Positions 1 to 7,537 of a stretch of DNA of 37,601 nucleotides are shown here, piece by piece. How positions within the stretch are numbered: position 1 is the first letter of the stretch; every line of letters starts with the position of its first letter. The stretch comes from Burkholderiales bacterium (GTDB lineage Bacteria; Pseudomonadota; Gammaproteobacteria; Burkholderiales; Ga0077523): positions 1 to 37,601 of the forward strand of contig JAIEQG010000130.1 in the NCBI GenBank assembly GCA_019747905.1. The letters are read 5' to 3'. The position numbers and the translations under genes were made by a program. Under the pieces are notes generated by a model, which ran no database searches, was not told where the DNA came from, and saw only the letters and a program-made list of their open reading frames with translations.

Positions 1-402
1 ACAGTCGTGCAACCGGGCACCGTGCTGATGACCATCGTGCCGACCGGCGAAGCGGTTCAGGCGGAAGTGTGGATCGATCAGATCGACGCCGGCTTCGTTG
101 AGGAGCGCATGCCGGTCAAGCTCAAGGTGGCCACTTTCCCCTTCCAGAAGTACGGCACGGTCCCAGGGCAGATCCGCCACCTGAGCCCCGACGCTGCCGA
201 TTCGTCGGGCAGCGAAGCGCGTTCCGGCTATCGCGCCTTGATCGCCCTGGACGCCGCCACCCTGGAGCGCGACGGCAAACGATTCGCCCTCGCACCCGGC
301 ATGCAGGTGAGTGCGGAGATTCATCTCGGCACGCGCACCGTGATGGAGTATCTGCTGTCGCCGGTGCAGAAGACGGTGATGGAGGCGGGGCGCGAACGGT
401 AG
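1..402 (+). CDS. HlyD-family membrane fusion protein, C-terminal part (5' truncated by window edge)
   Basis: Only the last 133 codons are present. The frame is open from base 1, so the GTG at 7 is internal rather than a start. The segment has the pattern of the C-terminal beta-barrel of type I secretion adaptors (HlyD/PrtE-like): an MTIVP turn, a stretch on accessibility of the barrel ending KLKVATFPFQKYGTV, and a late APGMQVSAEIHLG strand followed by the C-terminal re-entry helix region. In the family this inner-membrane protein spans the periplasm and links an ABC exporter to TolC. The partner ABC transporter would be expected upstream, outside the window. The family call is firm; the exported substrate cannot be told. 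Confidence 0.85.
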   Translation, partial: TVVQPGTVLMTIVPTGEAVQAEVWIDQIDAGFVEERMPVKLKVATFPFQKYGTVPGQIRHLSPDAADSSGSEARSGYRALIALDAATLERDGKRFALAPGMQVSAEIHLGTRTVMEYLLSPVQKTVMEAGRER

Positions 403-616
403 CGCTCCAAGGCGCGTCGCCGTCAACCTCGGCAACCCGGCGCCAGCCAGCGTCGCAACATCGGTGGCGACACCGTGTAAGTCGTTTGTAAGCGGCGGCC
501 ACCTAGACTGGTAGCGCTGCCAGCAGATGTCGAAGACGGCCCGCAGGGGCAGGTTTGCGCCGGCGCTCCTGGTGGCGATGCCGACGATAAGGCCAATCAA
601 CACGGAGGAATCTGCC

Positions 617-1351
617 ATGACCGACACACACCGTGCCGTCCGTCTTGCGGTGATGCTGGCCGCCACCATTAGTGCCGCCACTGCCTTTGCTCAGGACAAG
701 ATGCTGCCACCCCCCTACGTCCTGACCGGCTTCGAGACCATAGCGACCGGTGTAACCTGGGACGAAGCCGCTATCCGGGCCGCTCTTCCGCCGGGAGTGG
801 TCCCAGCCAAGGACATGACCGGCGGGATCAACATCTACAAGGCGGGCGGCAGCTACGGGCCGGGAGGTGCGTTCACGGCTGCTTACATGTGGGTCGACCT
901 GGAAGGTCTCGACGCTTCGGATGGAACGAAGGGCAGATGGATGCTGGCAGGGGTCTATGGACCCTCACAACAATCGACAAAGACCTTCCAGGAGTTCCTG
1001 GGACTTCCCGTGAGGAATGGCATTGCCAGGCACGAGGCGACGGCAGGTAGCGTGCGAGCCGTCGGTTCGCATGGAGGAACCGACCTCGTCGCGGTGGACG
1101 TGAAGGTCGACTACACCAAGTGTGGTCCAGGCGGAGGTGCCATCAACTTCTTGTCCGACATGCCGCGCACCAATCATCTGGTGGCGTTCTCCGCTGCGTT
1201 CTGGGGGGAAGTGTGTCCCGCGGAAGTTATCTCGGCCCGTGTCATCGCACCCAACGGCGATCCTTTCGCTCAATTCCAACCGAAGAAGGTCAATTGGTCG
1301 ATCCTCTTCAAGGGCAGTGTAGCGGTCACCCCACCCATCGCGAGACCCTGA
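617..1351 (+). CDS. Secreted protein resembling the acetoacetate decarboxylase fold
   Basis: The product has 244 residues. I chose ATG 617 over the in-frame ATG at 527 because a GGAGG stands 8 bases before 617 and the protein then begins with a classical Sec signal peptide: basic TDTHRAVR, a hydrophobic core, then AFA before QDK at about residue 25. The mature part has a PPPYVLTGFE opening, a LPPGVVPAKD stretch and a run of alternating beta segments. This recalls acetoacetate decarboxylase-like proteins (a PYxL start followed by LPPG), but I could not point to a catalytic lysine. Two cysteines (in KCGPGGG and EVCPAE) could form a disulfide in the periplasm. The enzyme role is unproven, and a binding protein using the same fold is as likely. 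It stands alone, with 265 bases before the next gene. Confidence 0.55.
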   Translation: MTDTHRAVRLAVMLAATISAATAFAQDKMLPPPYVLTGFETIATGVTWDEAAIRAALPPGVVPAKDMTGGINIYKAGGSYGPGGAFTAAYMWVDLEGLDASDGTKGRWMLAGVYGPSQQSTKTFQEFLGLPVRNGIARHEATAGSVRAVGSHGGTDLVAVDVKVDYTKCGPGGGAINFLSDMPRTNHLVAFSAAFWGEVCPAEVISARVIAPNGDPFAQFQPKKVNWSILFKGSVAVTPPIARP

Positions 1352-1548
1352 ACGCGCTTTCGGTTACCGAATGCAGGCGACACGGACCCGCATTCGTGTG
1401 ACCGTCGCTGCGTTTCAGCGGCTCTCCAGGTCTGAGCCAACGAGACGGCGCTGCAGAAGGGCCGGAATCGGTGGCCGCGCGCGGCGCTGCTGGCCTATCG
1501 CCACGCGCAGGCGGTGCCGCGGCATCGAACTGACTTGTCATCCGCGCC

Positions 1549-1577
1549 TTGACCCCTCGTTGGCGGACATCGATACT
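1549..1577 (+). promoter_or_regulatory. Candidate sigma-70 promoter for the tail-tube pair
   Basis: TTGACC at 1549-1554 and GATACT at 1572-1577 are separated by exactly 17 bases, matching the -35 box at 5 of 6 positions and the -10 box at 4 of 6. Transcription would begin near 1584, giving a leader of about 33 bases that carries the AAGGAG ribosome site at 1606-1611. It suggests the two tube genes form their own transcription unit. The rest of 1352-1616 shows nothing I recognise. Confidence 0.5.
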
Positions 1578-1616
1578 TCTTTGCACTGAACGACAAGTGC
1601 GCAAGAAGGAGAACCC

Positions 1617-2069
1617 ATGGCCGTCTTGAGAGAACGCCCCTACACCTGCTTCAACTTTCTCGTGGACCTGGGTGACGGTAATACCGAAGGGCCGCAGGCG
1701 GGCTTCCAGGAGATGAGCCCGATCGGCATGGAGGTCGCCGTCATCGAGTATCGCAACGGCAACCACAAGGAGAACTCGCCGATCAAGCTGACCGGCCTCC
1801 AGAAGGTGGCCGACGTCACGTTGAAGCGCGGCATCATCGGCTCGCTCAACCTGTACCAGTGGCTGAACGACATCCGCAACGGCAACCAGCACTCGCTGCG
1901 CACCGTCACCATCCAGTTGCAGAACGAGGATCACACCGAGATCGTGCAGACCTGGAAGCTGCTGCGCGCCCGCATCGTCAAGCACACTAGCGGGCCATTC
2001 AACGCCAAGGGCAGCGATGTCGCGATGGAAGAGATGGTGCTCGCCTACGAGCGGCTGGAGATGGAATAG
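1617..2069 (+). CDS. Phage tail-tube protein of the gp19 / TIGR02241 type
   Basis: This 150-residue protein is a near-standard member of the T4 gp19-like tail protein family, the class that forms the inner tube of contractile injection systems (Afp1/Pvc1-like). It begins with ERPYTCFNFLVDLGDGN, has the GFQEMSPIGMEV turn, the central VTLKRGIIGSLNLYQWLN motif, and ends with an EEMVLAYERLEM strand, all typical of the family. The start is ATG 1617 with AAGGAG 5 bases upstream. A paralogue follows 23 bases after its stop. No sheath, baseplate, spike, AAA+ ATPase or terminase gene lies nearby, so this is an orphan tube gene rather than part of a visible prophage or injection locus. The family is clear; the function in this setting is unknown. 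Confidence 0.85.
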   Translation: MAVLRERPYTCFNFLVDLGDGNTEGPQAGFQEMSPIGMEVAVIEYRNGNHKENSPIKLTGLQKVADVTLKRGIIGSLNLYQWLNDIRNGNQHSLRTVTIQLQNEDHTEIVQTWKLLRARIVKHTSGPFNAKGSDVAMEEMVLAYERLEME

Positions 2070-2092
2070 CGCCGGTTGCTGCGAGCCCGCCC

Positions 2093-2545
2093 ATGGCACA
2101 ACTGCGCGACAGGCCCTACGGCACCGCCAATTTCCTGGTGGACTTCGGCGACGGCAAGGCGGAATCCGCGGCGGGCGGTTTCAGCGAGGTCATCTTTCCG
2201 GTGTTCGGCATCGCCGCTTCCGTTCCCACCGAGACCACCGCGCAGACGGCATCGAAACCCGACACCGCCGAGCCATCACCGGCCAATCGGGTCGTCCTCA
2301 AACGCGGCTTCATCGGTTCGCTCGACCTCTACGCCTGGTGGCACAAGGCGCGGCAGGGGCGCGCGCCGAAGCGCAAGACGCTGCAGGTCCGCCTGCTCTC
2401 CGAGGACCACGAGAGTGTGGTCACCACGTGGCGCTTTCGCGAAGTGCGCCCGGTCAGCCTCACCTATTCGCCGTTGCAGGCGAACGTGGGCGGTATCCTG
2501 ATCGAAACGGTGGAGTTCGCCTTCGAGAGCATGGAAATGTTCTGA
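2093..2545 (+). CDS. Second tail-tube protein of the gp19 / TIGR02241 type
   Basis: Also 150 residues and clearly related to the preceding gene: RDRPYGTANFLVDFGDG at the N-terminus, the VVLKRGFIGSLDLYAWWH motif in the middle and a VEFAFESMEMF final strand. It differs in the insert after the first third, where residues of about 44-64 are rich in Thr, Ala and Pro (near ETTAQTASKPDTAEPSPAN), probably a flexible loop. Such pairs of unequal tube proteins occur in extracellular contractile injection systems, where one forms the tube and the other an adaptor at the baseplate. It starts at ATG 2093, shares a transcript with its neighbour, and its stop is 4 bases from the convergent amidase stop. There is no visible injection-system partner. 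Confidence 0.82.
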   Translation: MAQLRDRPYGTANFLVDFGDGKAESAAGGFSEVIFPVFGIAASVPTETTAQTASKPDTAEPSPANRVVLKRGFIGSLDLYAWWHKARQGRAPKRKTLQVRLLSEDHESVVTTWRFREVRPVSLTYSPLQANVGGILIETVEFAFESMEMF

Positions 2546-2549
2546 GGCT

Positions 2550-3830
2550 TCAGCCGAGGGCCCGCTCGATCCACCGGGCGCACGCGAGCGCCCTCGCGTC
2601 GTCGCCGATCCGGCCGATCACTTGCACGCCGATGGGCAAGCCGTTCGGCCCCTGCCCTGAAGGCACGTGGATCGCCGGCGTGTGCAACAGGCTCCACGTC
2701 CGGTTGAACACCGGGTCGCCGGTGGCCTCGGTGCCACGCGGCGCCTCGCCCGGAGCCGACGGCACCACGAGCACATCGCAGTCGCCGAACGCCGCACCGA
2801 CCTGCAAGCGGGACTCCCGCGCCAGCTGCATCGCGGTGTCGTAGCGTCCGACCGGCATGGCGAGGCCGGAATCGAGCTGCTTGCGCAAACGCTCGCGGAT
2901 CTGTTCCGGGAAACGCCGATGTTCGTCGGCCAGACAGCGTGCCATCTCGTATTCCCAGATGGTGTCCTGAGCGTCGTTGATGCCGTCGAAGCTTCCCGGC
3001 AAGTCGACCGATCCGACCTTCGCACCCTTTGCGGCGAGCCGCGCCGGTAACGCTTCGAACAGCGCGCGCGTTTCCGGCAATGCCTGCGGCCATTGCGCCG
3101 TGAGACAGATCCCGATGCGCGGTGCCGAATTCGCGATCGCATCCCTCACATCATTGCGACCTGCCAACGTCCCCACGAAGAACGCCGCGTCGGCCACCGT
3201 CCGCGCCAGAACGCCGACGGTATCGAACGACCAGGTGATGGCCTTCACGCCGATGGGCGACAGGGTTCCGAAGGTGGGCTTGTAGCCGACCGTGCCGCAG
3301 AACGACGCCGGCCGTATGATCGAACCGGTGGTCTGCGTGCCAAAGGCGATCGGGACCATGCCGGCACCGACGGCCGCCGCGGAACCGCTCGACGATCCGC
3401 CTGGCGTGTGCGCAGCGTTGCGAGGGTTGGTCGTGGGACCGGGCGGAAAAGTGGCGAACTCGGTCGTCACGGCCTTGCCGACGATCAATCCGCCGAACCG
3501 GCGCGTGAGCGCAACGCTGCCGGCGTCCGTACGTGGCCGGTGATTCGCGTAGATGGGCGAGCCGTAGGCCGTCGGCATGTCGAACGTGTCGTACACGTCC
3601 TTCACGCCGACGGGAAACCCATGGAGCGGCCCTCGGATCGGACCGCGGTCGAGATCGAGCGCAGCGGCAATCGCAGCCTCGGTATCGATGTGTGCCCAGG
3701 CCCGTACCACCGGCTCGCGCTCTTCGATGCGCTCGAGAAACGCACGCAAGACCGCTTGCGCCGTGATTTCGCGACGCTGAAGCCTGGCGACGAGGTCGGC
3801 CGCGTCGAGTTGATCGAGGCGTACCGTCAC
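2550..3830 (-). CDS. Amidase signature family hydrolase
   Basis: This 426-residue protein is an amidase signature enzyme, hydrolysing a carboxamide to acid and ammonia. The Ser-cisSer-Lys triad can be placed: Lys77 in GFPVGVKD, Ser147 in PGGSSSGSAAAV, and nucleophile Ser170 in GTQTTGSIIRPA, with the usual 23-residue spacing between the two serines. The C-terminal FNRTWSLLHTPAIHVP and GLPIGVQVIG segments are also typical. It lacks a signal peptide and is cytoplasmic. It starts at GTG 3830, overlapping the VWA gene stop by 4 bases (GTGA), so translation is probably coupled. The substrate cannot be inferred; GatA is unlikely because gatB and gatC are absent and the C-terminal part differs. It is somewhat short for the family. 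Confidence 0.88.
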   Translation of the reverse strand: MTVRLDQLDAADLVARLQRREITAQAVLRAFLERIEEREPVVRAWAHIDTEAAIAAALDLDRGPIRGPLHGFPVGVKDVYDTFDMPTAYGSPIYANHRPRTDAGSVALTRRFGGLIVGKAVTTEFATFPPGPTTNPRNAAHTPGGSSSGSAAAVGAGMVPIAFGTQTTGSIIRPASFCGTVGYKPTFGTLSPIGVKAITWSFDTVGVLARTVADAAFFVGTLAGRNDVRDAIANSAPRIGICLTAQWPQALPETRALFEALPARLAAKGAKVGSVDLPGSFDGINDAQDTIWEYEMARCLADEHRRFPEQIRERLRKQLDSGLAMPVGRYDTAMQLARESRLQVGAAFGDCDVLVVPSAPGEAPRGTEATGDPVFNRTWSLLHTPAIHVPSGQGPNGLPIGVQVIGRIGDDARALACARWIERALG

Positions 3831-5005
3831 CGCGTCAATTCCCGCATGCCCCGATCGAGCCCTTCGAGAGTCAACGGATACATGCGCTCGCCCATCAGCT
3901 GCCGGACCATTTCGATCGAGTCATAGTAATTCCAGCGGTCCTCGGGCTGCGGGTTGAGCCATATGGTTTTGGGGTAGACGTCGAGCACGCGTTGCATCCA
4001 GACCGCACCGGCCTCTTCGTTGTTGTGCTCCACCGAGCCTCCCGGATACGCGATCTCGTACGGGCTCATGGTGGCGTCGCCGACGAAGATCACCTTGTAG
4101 TCGTGGGCGTAGGTGTGGAGCACACGCCACAGCGGAAAGCGCTCGTTGTTGCGACGGCGATTGTCGCGCCACACGCTCTCGTAGATGAAGTTGTGGAAGT
4201 AGAAGTACTCGAGGTGCTTGAACTCCGTACGGGAGGCCGAGAAGAGTTCCTCGCAGATCCGCACGTGGTCGTCCATGGACCCGCCGATGTCGAAGAACAG
4301 CAACACCTTCACCGCGTTGTGGCGCTCGGGTACCATCTTCAAGTCGAGCCAACCGGCGTTGCGCGCGGTGGAGCGGATGGTGTCGTCCAGATCGAGTTCG
4401 TCCGCAGCCCCTTCCCGCGCGAACTTGCGCAGGCGCTTCAGCGCCATCTTGATGTTCCGCGTGCCCAGTTCCACGGAATCGTCGAGGTTGCGGTAGGCAC
4501 GCTGGTCCCAGACCTTCACCGCCCTGCGGTTGCGTGAGCCTTCCTGGCCGATGCGCACGCCTTCGGGGTTGTAGCCATAGGCCCCATAGGGCGAGGTGCC
4601 CGCGGTGCCGATCCACTTCGAGCCACCCTGGTGGCGGCCCTTCTGTTCTTCGAGGCGCTTGCGCAGCGTCTCCATCAGCTTGTCCCAGCCGCCCATGGCC
4701 TCGATGGCGAGCTTGTCCTCTTCCGAGAGCATCAACTCGGCCTGCTTCTTCAGCCACTCTTCCGGGATGTTCGCGAGGAAGCCGTCGGGCAGTTCGGCGA
4801 TGCCCTTGAAGTAGGCGGCAAAGACCCGGTCAAACTTGTCGTAGTTCGATTCGTCCTTCACCAGCGCGGCGCGGGAAAGGTAGTAGAAGCCCTCGACGCG
4901 ATAGTCGGCCACGCCCTTCGCGAGCGCCTCCACCAGCATCAGGTACTCCTTGACGGAGACCGGAACGCCGCCGGATTTCAGCTGGAGGAAGAAGTCGGTC
5001 AGCAT
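3827..5005 (-). CDS. CoxE-like von Willebrand factor A domain protein
   Basis: This 392-residue cytoplasmic protein starts at ATG 5005 (MLTDFFLQLKSGG). The open frame further upstream runs through repeat DNA and a moxR fragment and is not coding. Residues 1-125 match the N-terminal half of CoxE-type proteins, then comes a Gly/Tyr-rich linker (about 128-150). The VWA domain begins near 230 with LLFFDIGGSMDDH (D239, G241, S243), a MIDAS that has Gly where Ser is usual, and continues to GDATMSPYEI. Such proteins work with MoxR AAA+ ATPases as chaperone-like pairs that insert metals or remodel partner proteins. The matching MoxR gene is on the same strand at 6638-7480 but is separated by a PEP-CTERM gene. 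The amidase is coupled directly behind it. Confidence 0.85.
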   Translation of the reverse strand: MLTDFFLQLKSGGVPVSVKEYLMLVEALAKGVADYRVEGFYYLSRAALVKDESNYDKFDRVFAAYFKGIAELPDGFLANIPEEWLKKQAELMLSEEDKLAIEAMGGWDKLMETLRKRLEEQKGRHQGGSKWIGTAGTSPYGAYGYNPEGVRIGQEGSRNRRAVKVWDQRAYRNLDDSVELGTRNIKMALKRLRKFAREGAADELDLDDTIRSTARNAGWLDLKMVPERHNAVKVLLFFDIGGSMDDHVRICEELFSASRTEFKHLEYFYFHNFIYESVWRDNRRRNNERFPLWRVLHTYAHDYKVIFVGDATMSPYEIAYPGGSVEHNNEEAGAVWMQRVLDVYPKTIWLNPQPEDRWNYYDSIEMVRQLMGERMYPLTLEGLDRGMRELTR

Positions 5006-5019
5006 CGCTGCAATTCTTG

Positions 5020-5199
5020 CCCCCGCCCCAACCCTCCCCCGGCACAGCCGGGGGAGGGAGCGGTACACCCCTTCCCCCACGAACGTGGGGTAAGGCCGGG
5101 ATGGGGGCCACCCGAACCTCCGGCAAGCGATCTCCGATCGATCGCCGCCGCAGTCTCCTTCCCCCACGCGCTGCGTGGGGGAAGGCCGGGATGGGGGCA
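5020..5199. repeat. BIME-like palindromic repeat cluster (three units)
   Basis: Three units of a G/C-rich palindrome. Unit 1 (5020-about 5062) opens with GCCCCCGCCCCAACC and forms a CCCTCCCCCGGC / GCCGGGGGAGGG stem. Unit 2 (about 5070-5109) and unit 3 (5157-5199) have CTTCCCCCAC / GTGGGG(G)AAG stems and each ends GGCCGGGATGGGGGC. The same family recurs at four other intergenic places in the window. It sits just upstream of the VWA gene start and downstream of the moxR fragment. Confidence 0.85.
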
Positions 5200-5207
5200 G
5201 CTTTTCA

Positions 5208-5315
5208 CTGGTTTCCTCTCGCCATGAACTCCAACCTCTCGATGAGATGCGCACCTGCTCATTCTTGTGCGGCGCACTGTGCAACAGTGGGATGATCTTG
5301 CCGCTGTCCTGGCTG
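5208..5315 (-). pseudogene. Decayed duplicate of the 3' end of the MoxR ATPase gene
   Basis: These 108 bases align with 6641-6749, the last part of the intact moxR gene, at roughly 80% identity by eye with a single one-base gap. The 27 bases at 5289-5315 are identical to 6723-6749. Read on the minus strand the fragment gives HSAPHKNEQ against HGALLKNEQ in the intact protein, then loses frame at the one-base deletion. Only the 3' end of the gene is present, so it cannot encode an ATPase. It lies where the end of moxR would be expected if moxR once preceded the VWA gene directly. Confidence 0.8.
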
Positions 5316-5780
5316 AGGCAGAACCGACGGAGAAATGGAGACTTGCGTTCACGGATTGCCTACTACGGCTCGCGACCGTAACCATGACGTCGTCGTTTGT
5401 GGCTCATGAACGATTGCAGGATCCCCTTCGTCAATGAGCCGAGGCATAGGAAGTCAACGAACCCGAGGCCTCGAACCCCAGGGTAACCGAGCTATACACG
5501 GCACCTTTGTGGGAGAAGTTCATCGCCAGCCTCTCGCCTTCGCGCAGAAACGCAATCCTACACTCGCCGTATGGGGAGGCGTGATGACCCAGCCGCACCG
5601 GCTCATCTCCGCCGGGGAATCAATTGCCTCGTCACCATGGTCACGAACAGCGCGATCGTAACGAGATATCAGCCCATACCCAACTTGGCTCCTTCCGGAG
5701 CGGGCGCAACTGCTCCGACCCGTTACGCTGGGACGATGGCGTCCGACCCCGAGGCCTGAGCCACGGTTGCGGGTTCCGGG
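5316..5780. other. 465-base stretch without a firm gene
   Basis: Between the moxR fragment and the PEP-CTERM gene I find no convincing gene. Base use is less GC-biased than in the neighbours. On the minus strand 5619-5431 is open without a start codon and reads GECRIAFLREGERLAMNF and onwards to a TGA at 5433-5431, ending SYASAH. Another frame just upstream (ending near 5525) is also open for a while. This may be the frameshifted relic of a gene that I do not recognise, or chance. Confidence 0.3.
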
Positions 5781-6365
5781 CTATGGGCGAGTGGAATGCC
5801 GGACGCTCAGCACACCGAAGACGGCGAGGACGATGGCGAGAAGGGGGAGACTGCCGGGCTCGGGCACCCTGTTGTTCTGGAAAGCAAAGTCGATGGCGAC
5901 GACGAGACCGTCAGCCGAACTCAGTCCTTGCCAGTTCACCAGGATCTCGTTGTTGGTGAACGACACCCGGCTGTCGTCGAAGCCAGGCATCGTCGTCAGA
6001 CCCGTATCCACGGTTGCAGCGACCAGTCCCAACGGCACAGCGGAATCGAAAACGATGCCGTTGAAGGCGAATGTGTTCCAGAAGGAATTCAAGAGCTCGT
6101 TTGTCAACGTGAGCGTGAGCGAGTCGTCACTGAAATCGACCGCAATCTGGGTCACGCTATCCACCGTGCCGACGGTCTCCTGCCCGGCGCCCACGACGAA
6201 AGGCGATACGGACCACGTCGAGCCCGCATACACCGACCCGGCATCAGGTAAACGATAGGAGGGCGTGAATTCCACGCCGATCAGCCCGGCTTGTACAGGG
6301 TTGGCTGCAAACGACAGGGCCGCGAAGAAAAAAGCTACCGCAAGAGCGCGCCGACTTGTTCTCAT
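5781..6365 (-). CDS. PEP-CTERM sorting domain protein
   Basis: This 194-residue exported protein starts at ATG 6365, with GGAG 7 bases upstream; the open frame reaches 26 codons further but lacks a signal peptide there. Residues 1-26 (MRTSRRALAVAFFFAALSF and on to QA) form a Sec signal peptide. The C-terminus (167-194) is a complete PEP-CTERM tail: VPEPGS, a hydrophobic helix, then the basic SVRHSTRP. In the family this tail is recognised by exosortase EpsH/XrtA, and the protein is released to the outside or to exopolysaccharide. The body is beta-rich with acidic residues and has no recognised domain. Its position between the moxR gene and the moxR fragment suggests that it arrived as an insertion. 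Confidence 0.85.
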   Translation of the reverse strand: MRTSRRALAVAFFFAALSFAANPVQAGLIGVEFTPSYRLPDAGSVYAGSTWSVSPFVVGAGQETVGTVDSVTQIAVDFSDDSLTLTLTNELLNSFWNTFAFNGIVFDSAVPLGLVAATVDTGLTTMPGFDDSRVSFTNNEILVNWQGLSSADGLVVAIDFAFQNNRVPEPGSLPLLAIVLAVFGVLSVRHSTRP

Positions 6366-6637
6366 CACCTGACTCCCGATGCCCCCTGCCGGAGGATCCG
6401 ACACTATGGGATCTGCGACGCGCGAAGCAAGTTCTATTCGCACGCAGAAAGCGTCTTTGACTCAAAATCTTAAGCGACGACTCCGCGCCTTTTGCGTCGG
6501 AGGTGTAAGCACCTTCGACGGTGTCACGTAGCGACCAGGTGAAGCAGGCCCCTGAATCCCCGAGTGCATCGTCGCCCCCCTGATCCGATCGGAGGATCGG
6601 TGCTCCAGTCGCGAGCTACGAGCCGCCAGTCCGGGCC

Positions 6638-7480
6638 CTACCGGCTTCTCCTGGCCATGAACACCAACCGCTCGAACAGATGCACGTCCTGCTCGTTCTT
6701 AAGCAGCGCACCGTGCAGCGGCGGGATGATCTTGCCGCTGTCCTGGCTGTGCAGCGCCTCGGGCGGGATGTCCTCCGCCACCAGCAGCTTCAGCCAGTCG
6801 AGCAGCTCCGACGTGGACGGCTTCTTCTTGAGCCCCGGCACTTCGCGGATGTCGAAGAAGGCGGTCAGTGCTTGCGCGAGCAGCGCCTTCTTGATGCCCG
6901 GATAGTGCACGTCGACGATGCGCTCCATCGTCTCGCGCTCGGGGAACTTGATGTAATGGAAGAAGCAGCGGCGCAGGAATGCATCCGGCAGCTCCTTCTC
7001 GTTGTTGCTGGTGATGATGATCGCGGGCCGGTGCTTCGCCTTGATGAGCTGCTGCGTCTCGTACACATAGAATTCCATGCGATCGAGTTCGCGCAGCAGG
7101 TCGTTGGGGAATTCGATGTCGGCCTTGTCGACCTCGTCGATGAGCAGCACCGTCGGCTCGTCAGCGGAGAACGCATCCCACAACGGGCCGCGCTTGATGT
7201 AGTTGGCGATGTCGTGCACGCGAGCGTCGCCGAGCTGCGAATCCCTGAGGCGCGACACGGCGTCGTACTCGTACAGACCCTGCTGTGCCTTGGACGTGGA
7301 TTTCACGTGCCACTGCAGCAGCGGGCGGTTCAGGGACTTGGCCACTTCGAGCGCCAGCATGGTCTTGCCGGTGCCGGGCTCGCCCTTGATCAGCAGCGGG
7401 CGCTCGAGGGTGATGGCGGCGTTGACCGCCATCATCAGGTCTTCGGTGGCGACGTAGGATTCGGTACCGGTGAAACGCAT
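6638..7480 (-). CDS. MoxR-family AAA+ ATPase
   Basis: This 280-residue ATPase begins at ATG 7480 (MRFTGTESYVATEDL); the GTG at 7519 would only add a poorly conserved extension, and neither has a clear ribosome site. Walker A is GEPGTGKT at 33-40, Walker B LLIDE at 112-116, followed by sensor 1 in IIITSNNEKELPDAFLRRC. This is the MoxR subgroup, whose members pair with VWA proteins of the CoxE kind. The partner at 3827-5005 is on the same strand but now about 1.6 kb downstream. A duplicated and decayed copy of this gene's end lies at 5208-5315. The likely role is ATP-driven remodelling or metal-cofactor maturation of an unidentified client; the nearby molybdenum hydroxylase is one possible client, by inference only. 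Confidence 0.9.
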   Translation of the reverse strand: MRFTGTESYVATEDLMMAVNAAITLERPLLIKGEPGTGKTMLALEVAKSLNRPLLQWHVKSTSKAQQGLYEYDAVSRLRDSQLGDARVHDIANYIKRGPLWDAFSADEPTVLLIDEVDKADIEFPNDLLRELDRMEFYVYETQQLIKAKHRPAIIITSNNEKELPDAFLRRCFFHYIKFPERETMERIVDVHYPGIKKALLAQALTAFFDIREVPGLKKKPSTSELLDWLKLLVAEDIPPEALHSQDSGKIIPPLHGALLKNEQDVHLFERLVFMARRSR

Positions 7481-7537
7481 GGTGGGTGGCGGATTCGAGG
7501 CGAAACGCCAAGCGTACACGATGCCGGCAAGCGGCGA

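Noticed and set aside
527-616. Earlier ATG for the secreted protein at 527
   Set aside because: It lacks a ribosome site and would bury the signal peptide behind 30 residues; ATG 617 has GGAGG.
1617-2545. Prophage remnant or full contractile injection system
   Set aside because: Only the two tube-type genes are seen; no integrase, capsid, terminase, sheath or baseplate gene is present.
5020-5199. Regular palindromes that could be mistaken for a CRISPR array
   Set aside because: Units alternate in orientation, spacers are few and unequal, and no cas gene is present. They match dispersed repeats elsewhere in the window.
5006-5284. N-terminal extension of the VWA protein
   Set aside because: The extra codons are made of repeat DNA and the frameshifted moxR fragment (PPSRPSPT-like runs), so they are not real coding sequence.
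6366-6560. Sigma-54 promoter for the PEP-CTERM gene
   Set aside because: I looked for a GG-N10-GC type element on the minus strand upstream of 6365 and found no convincing match.
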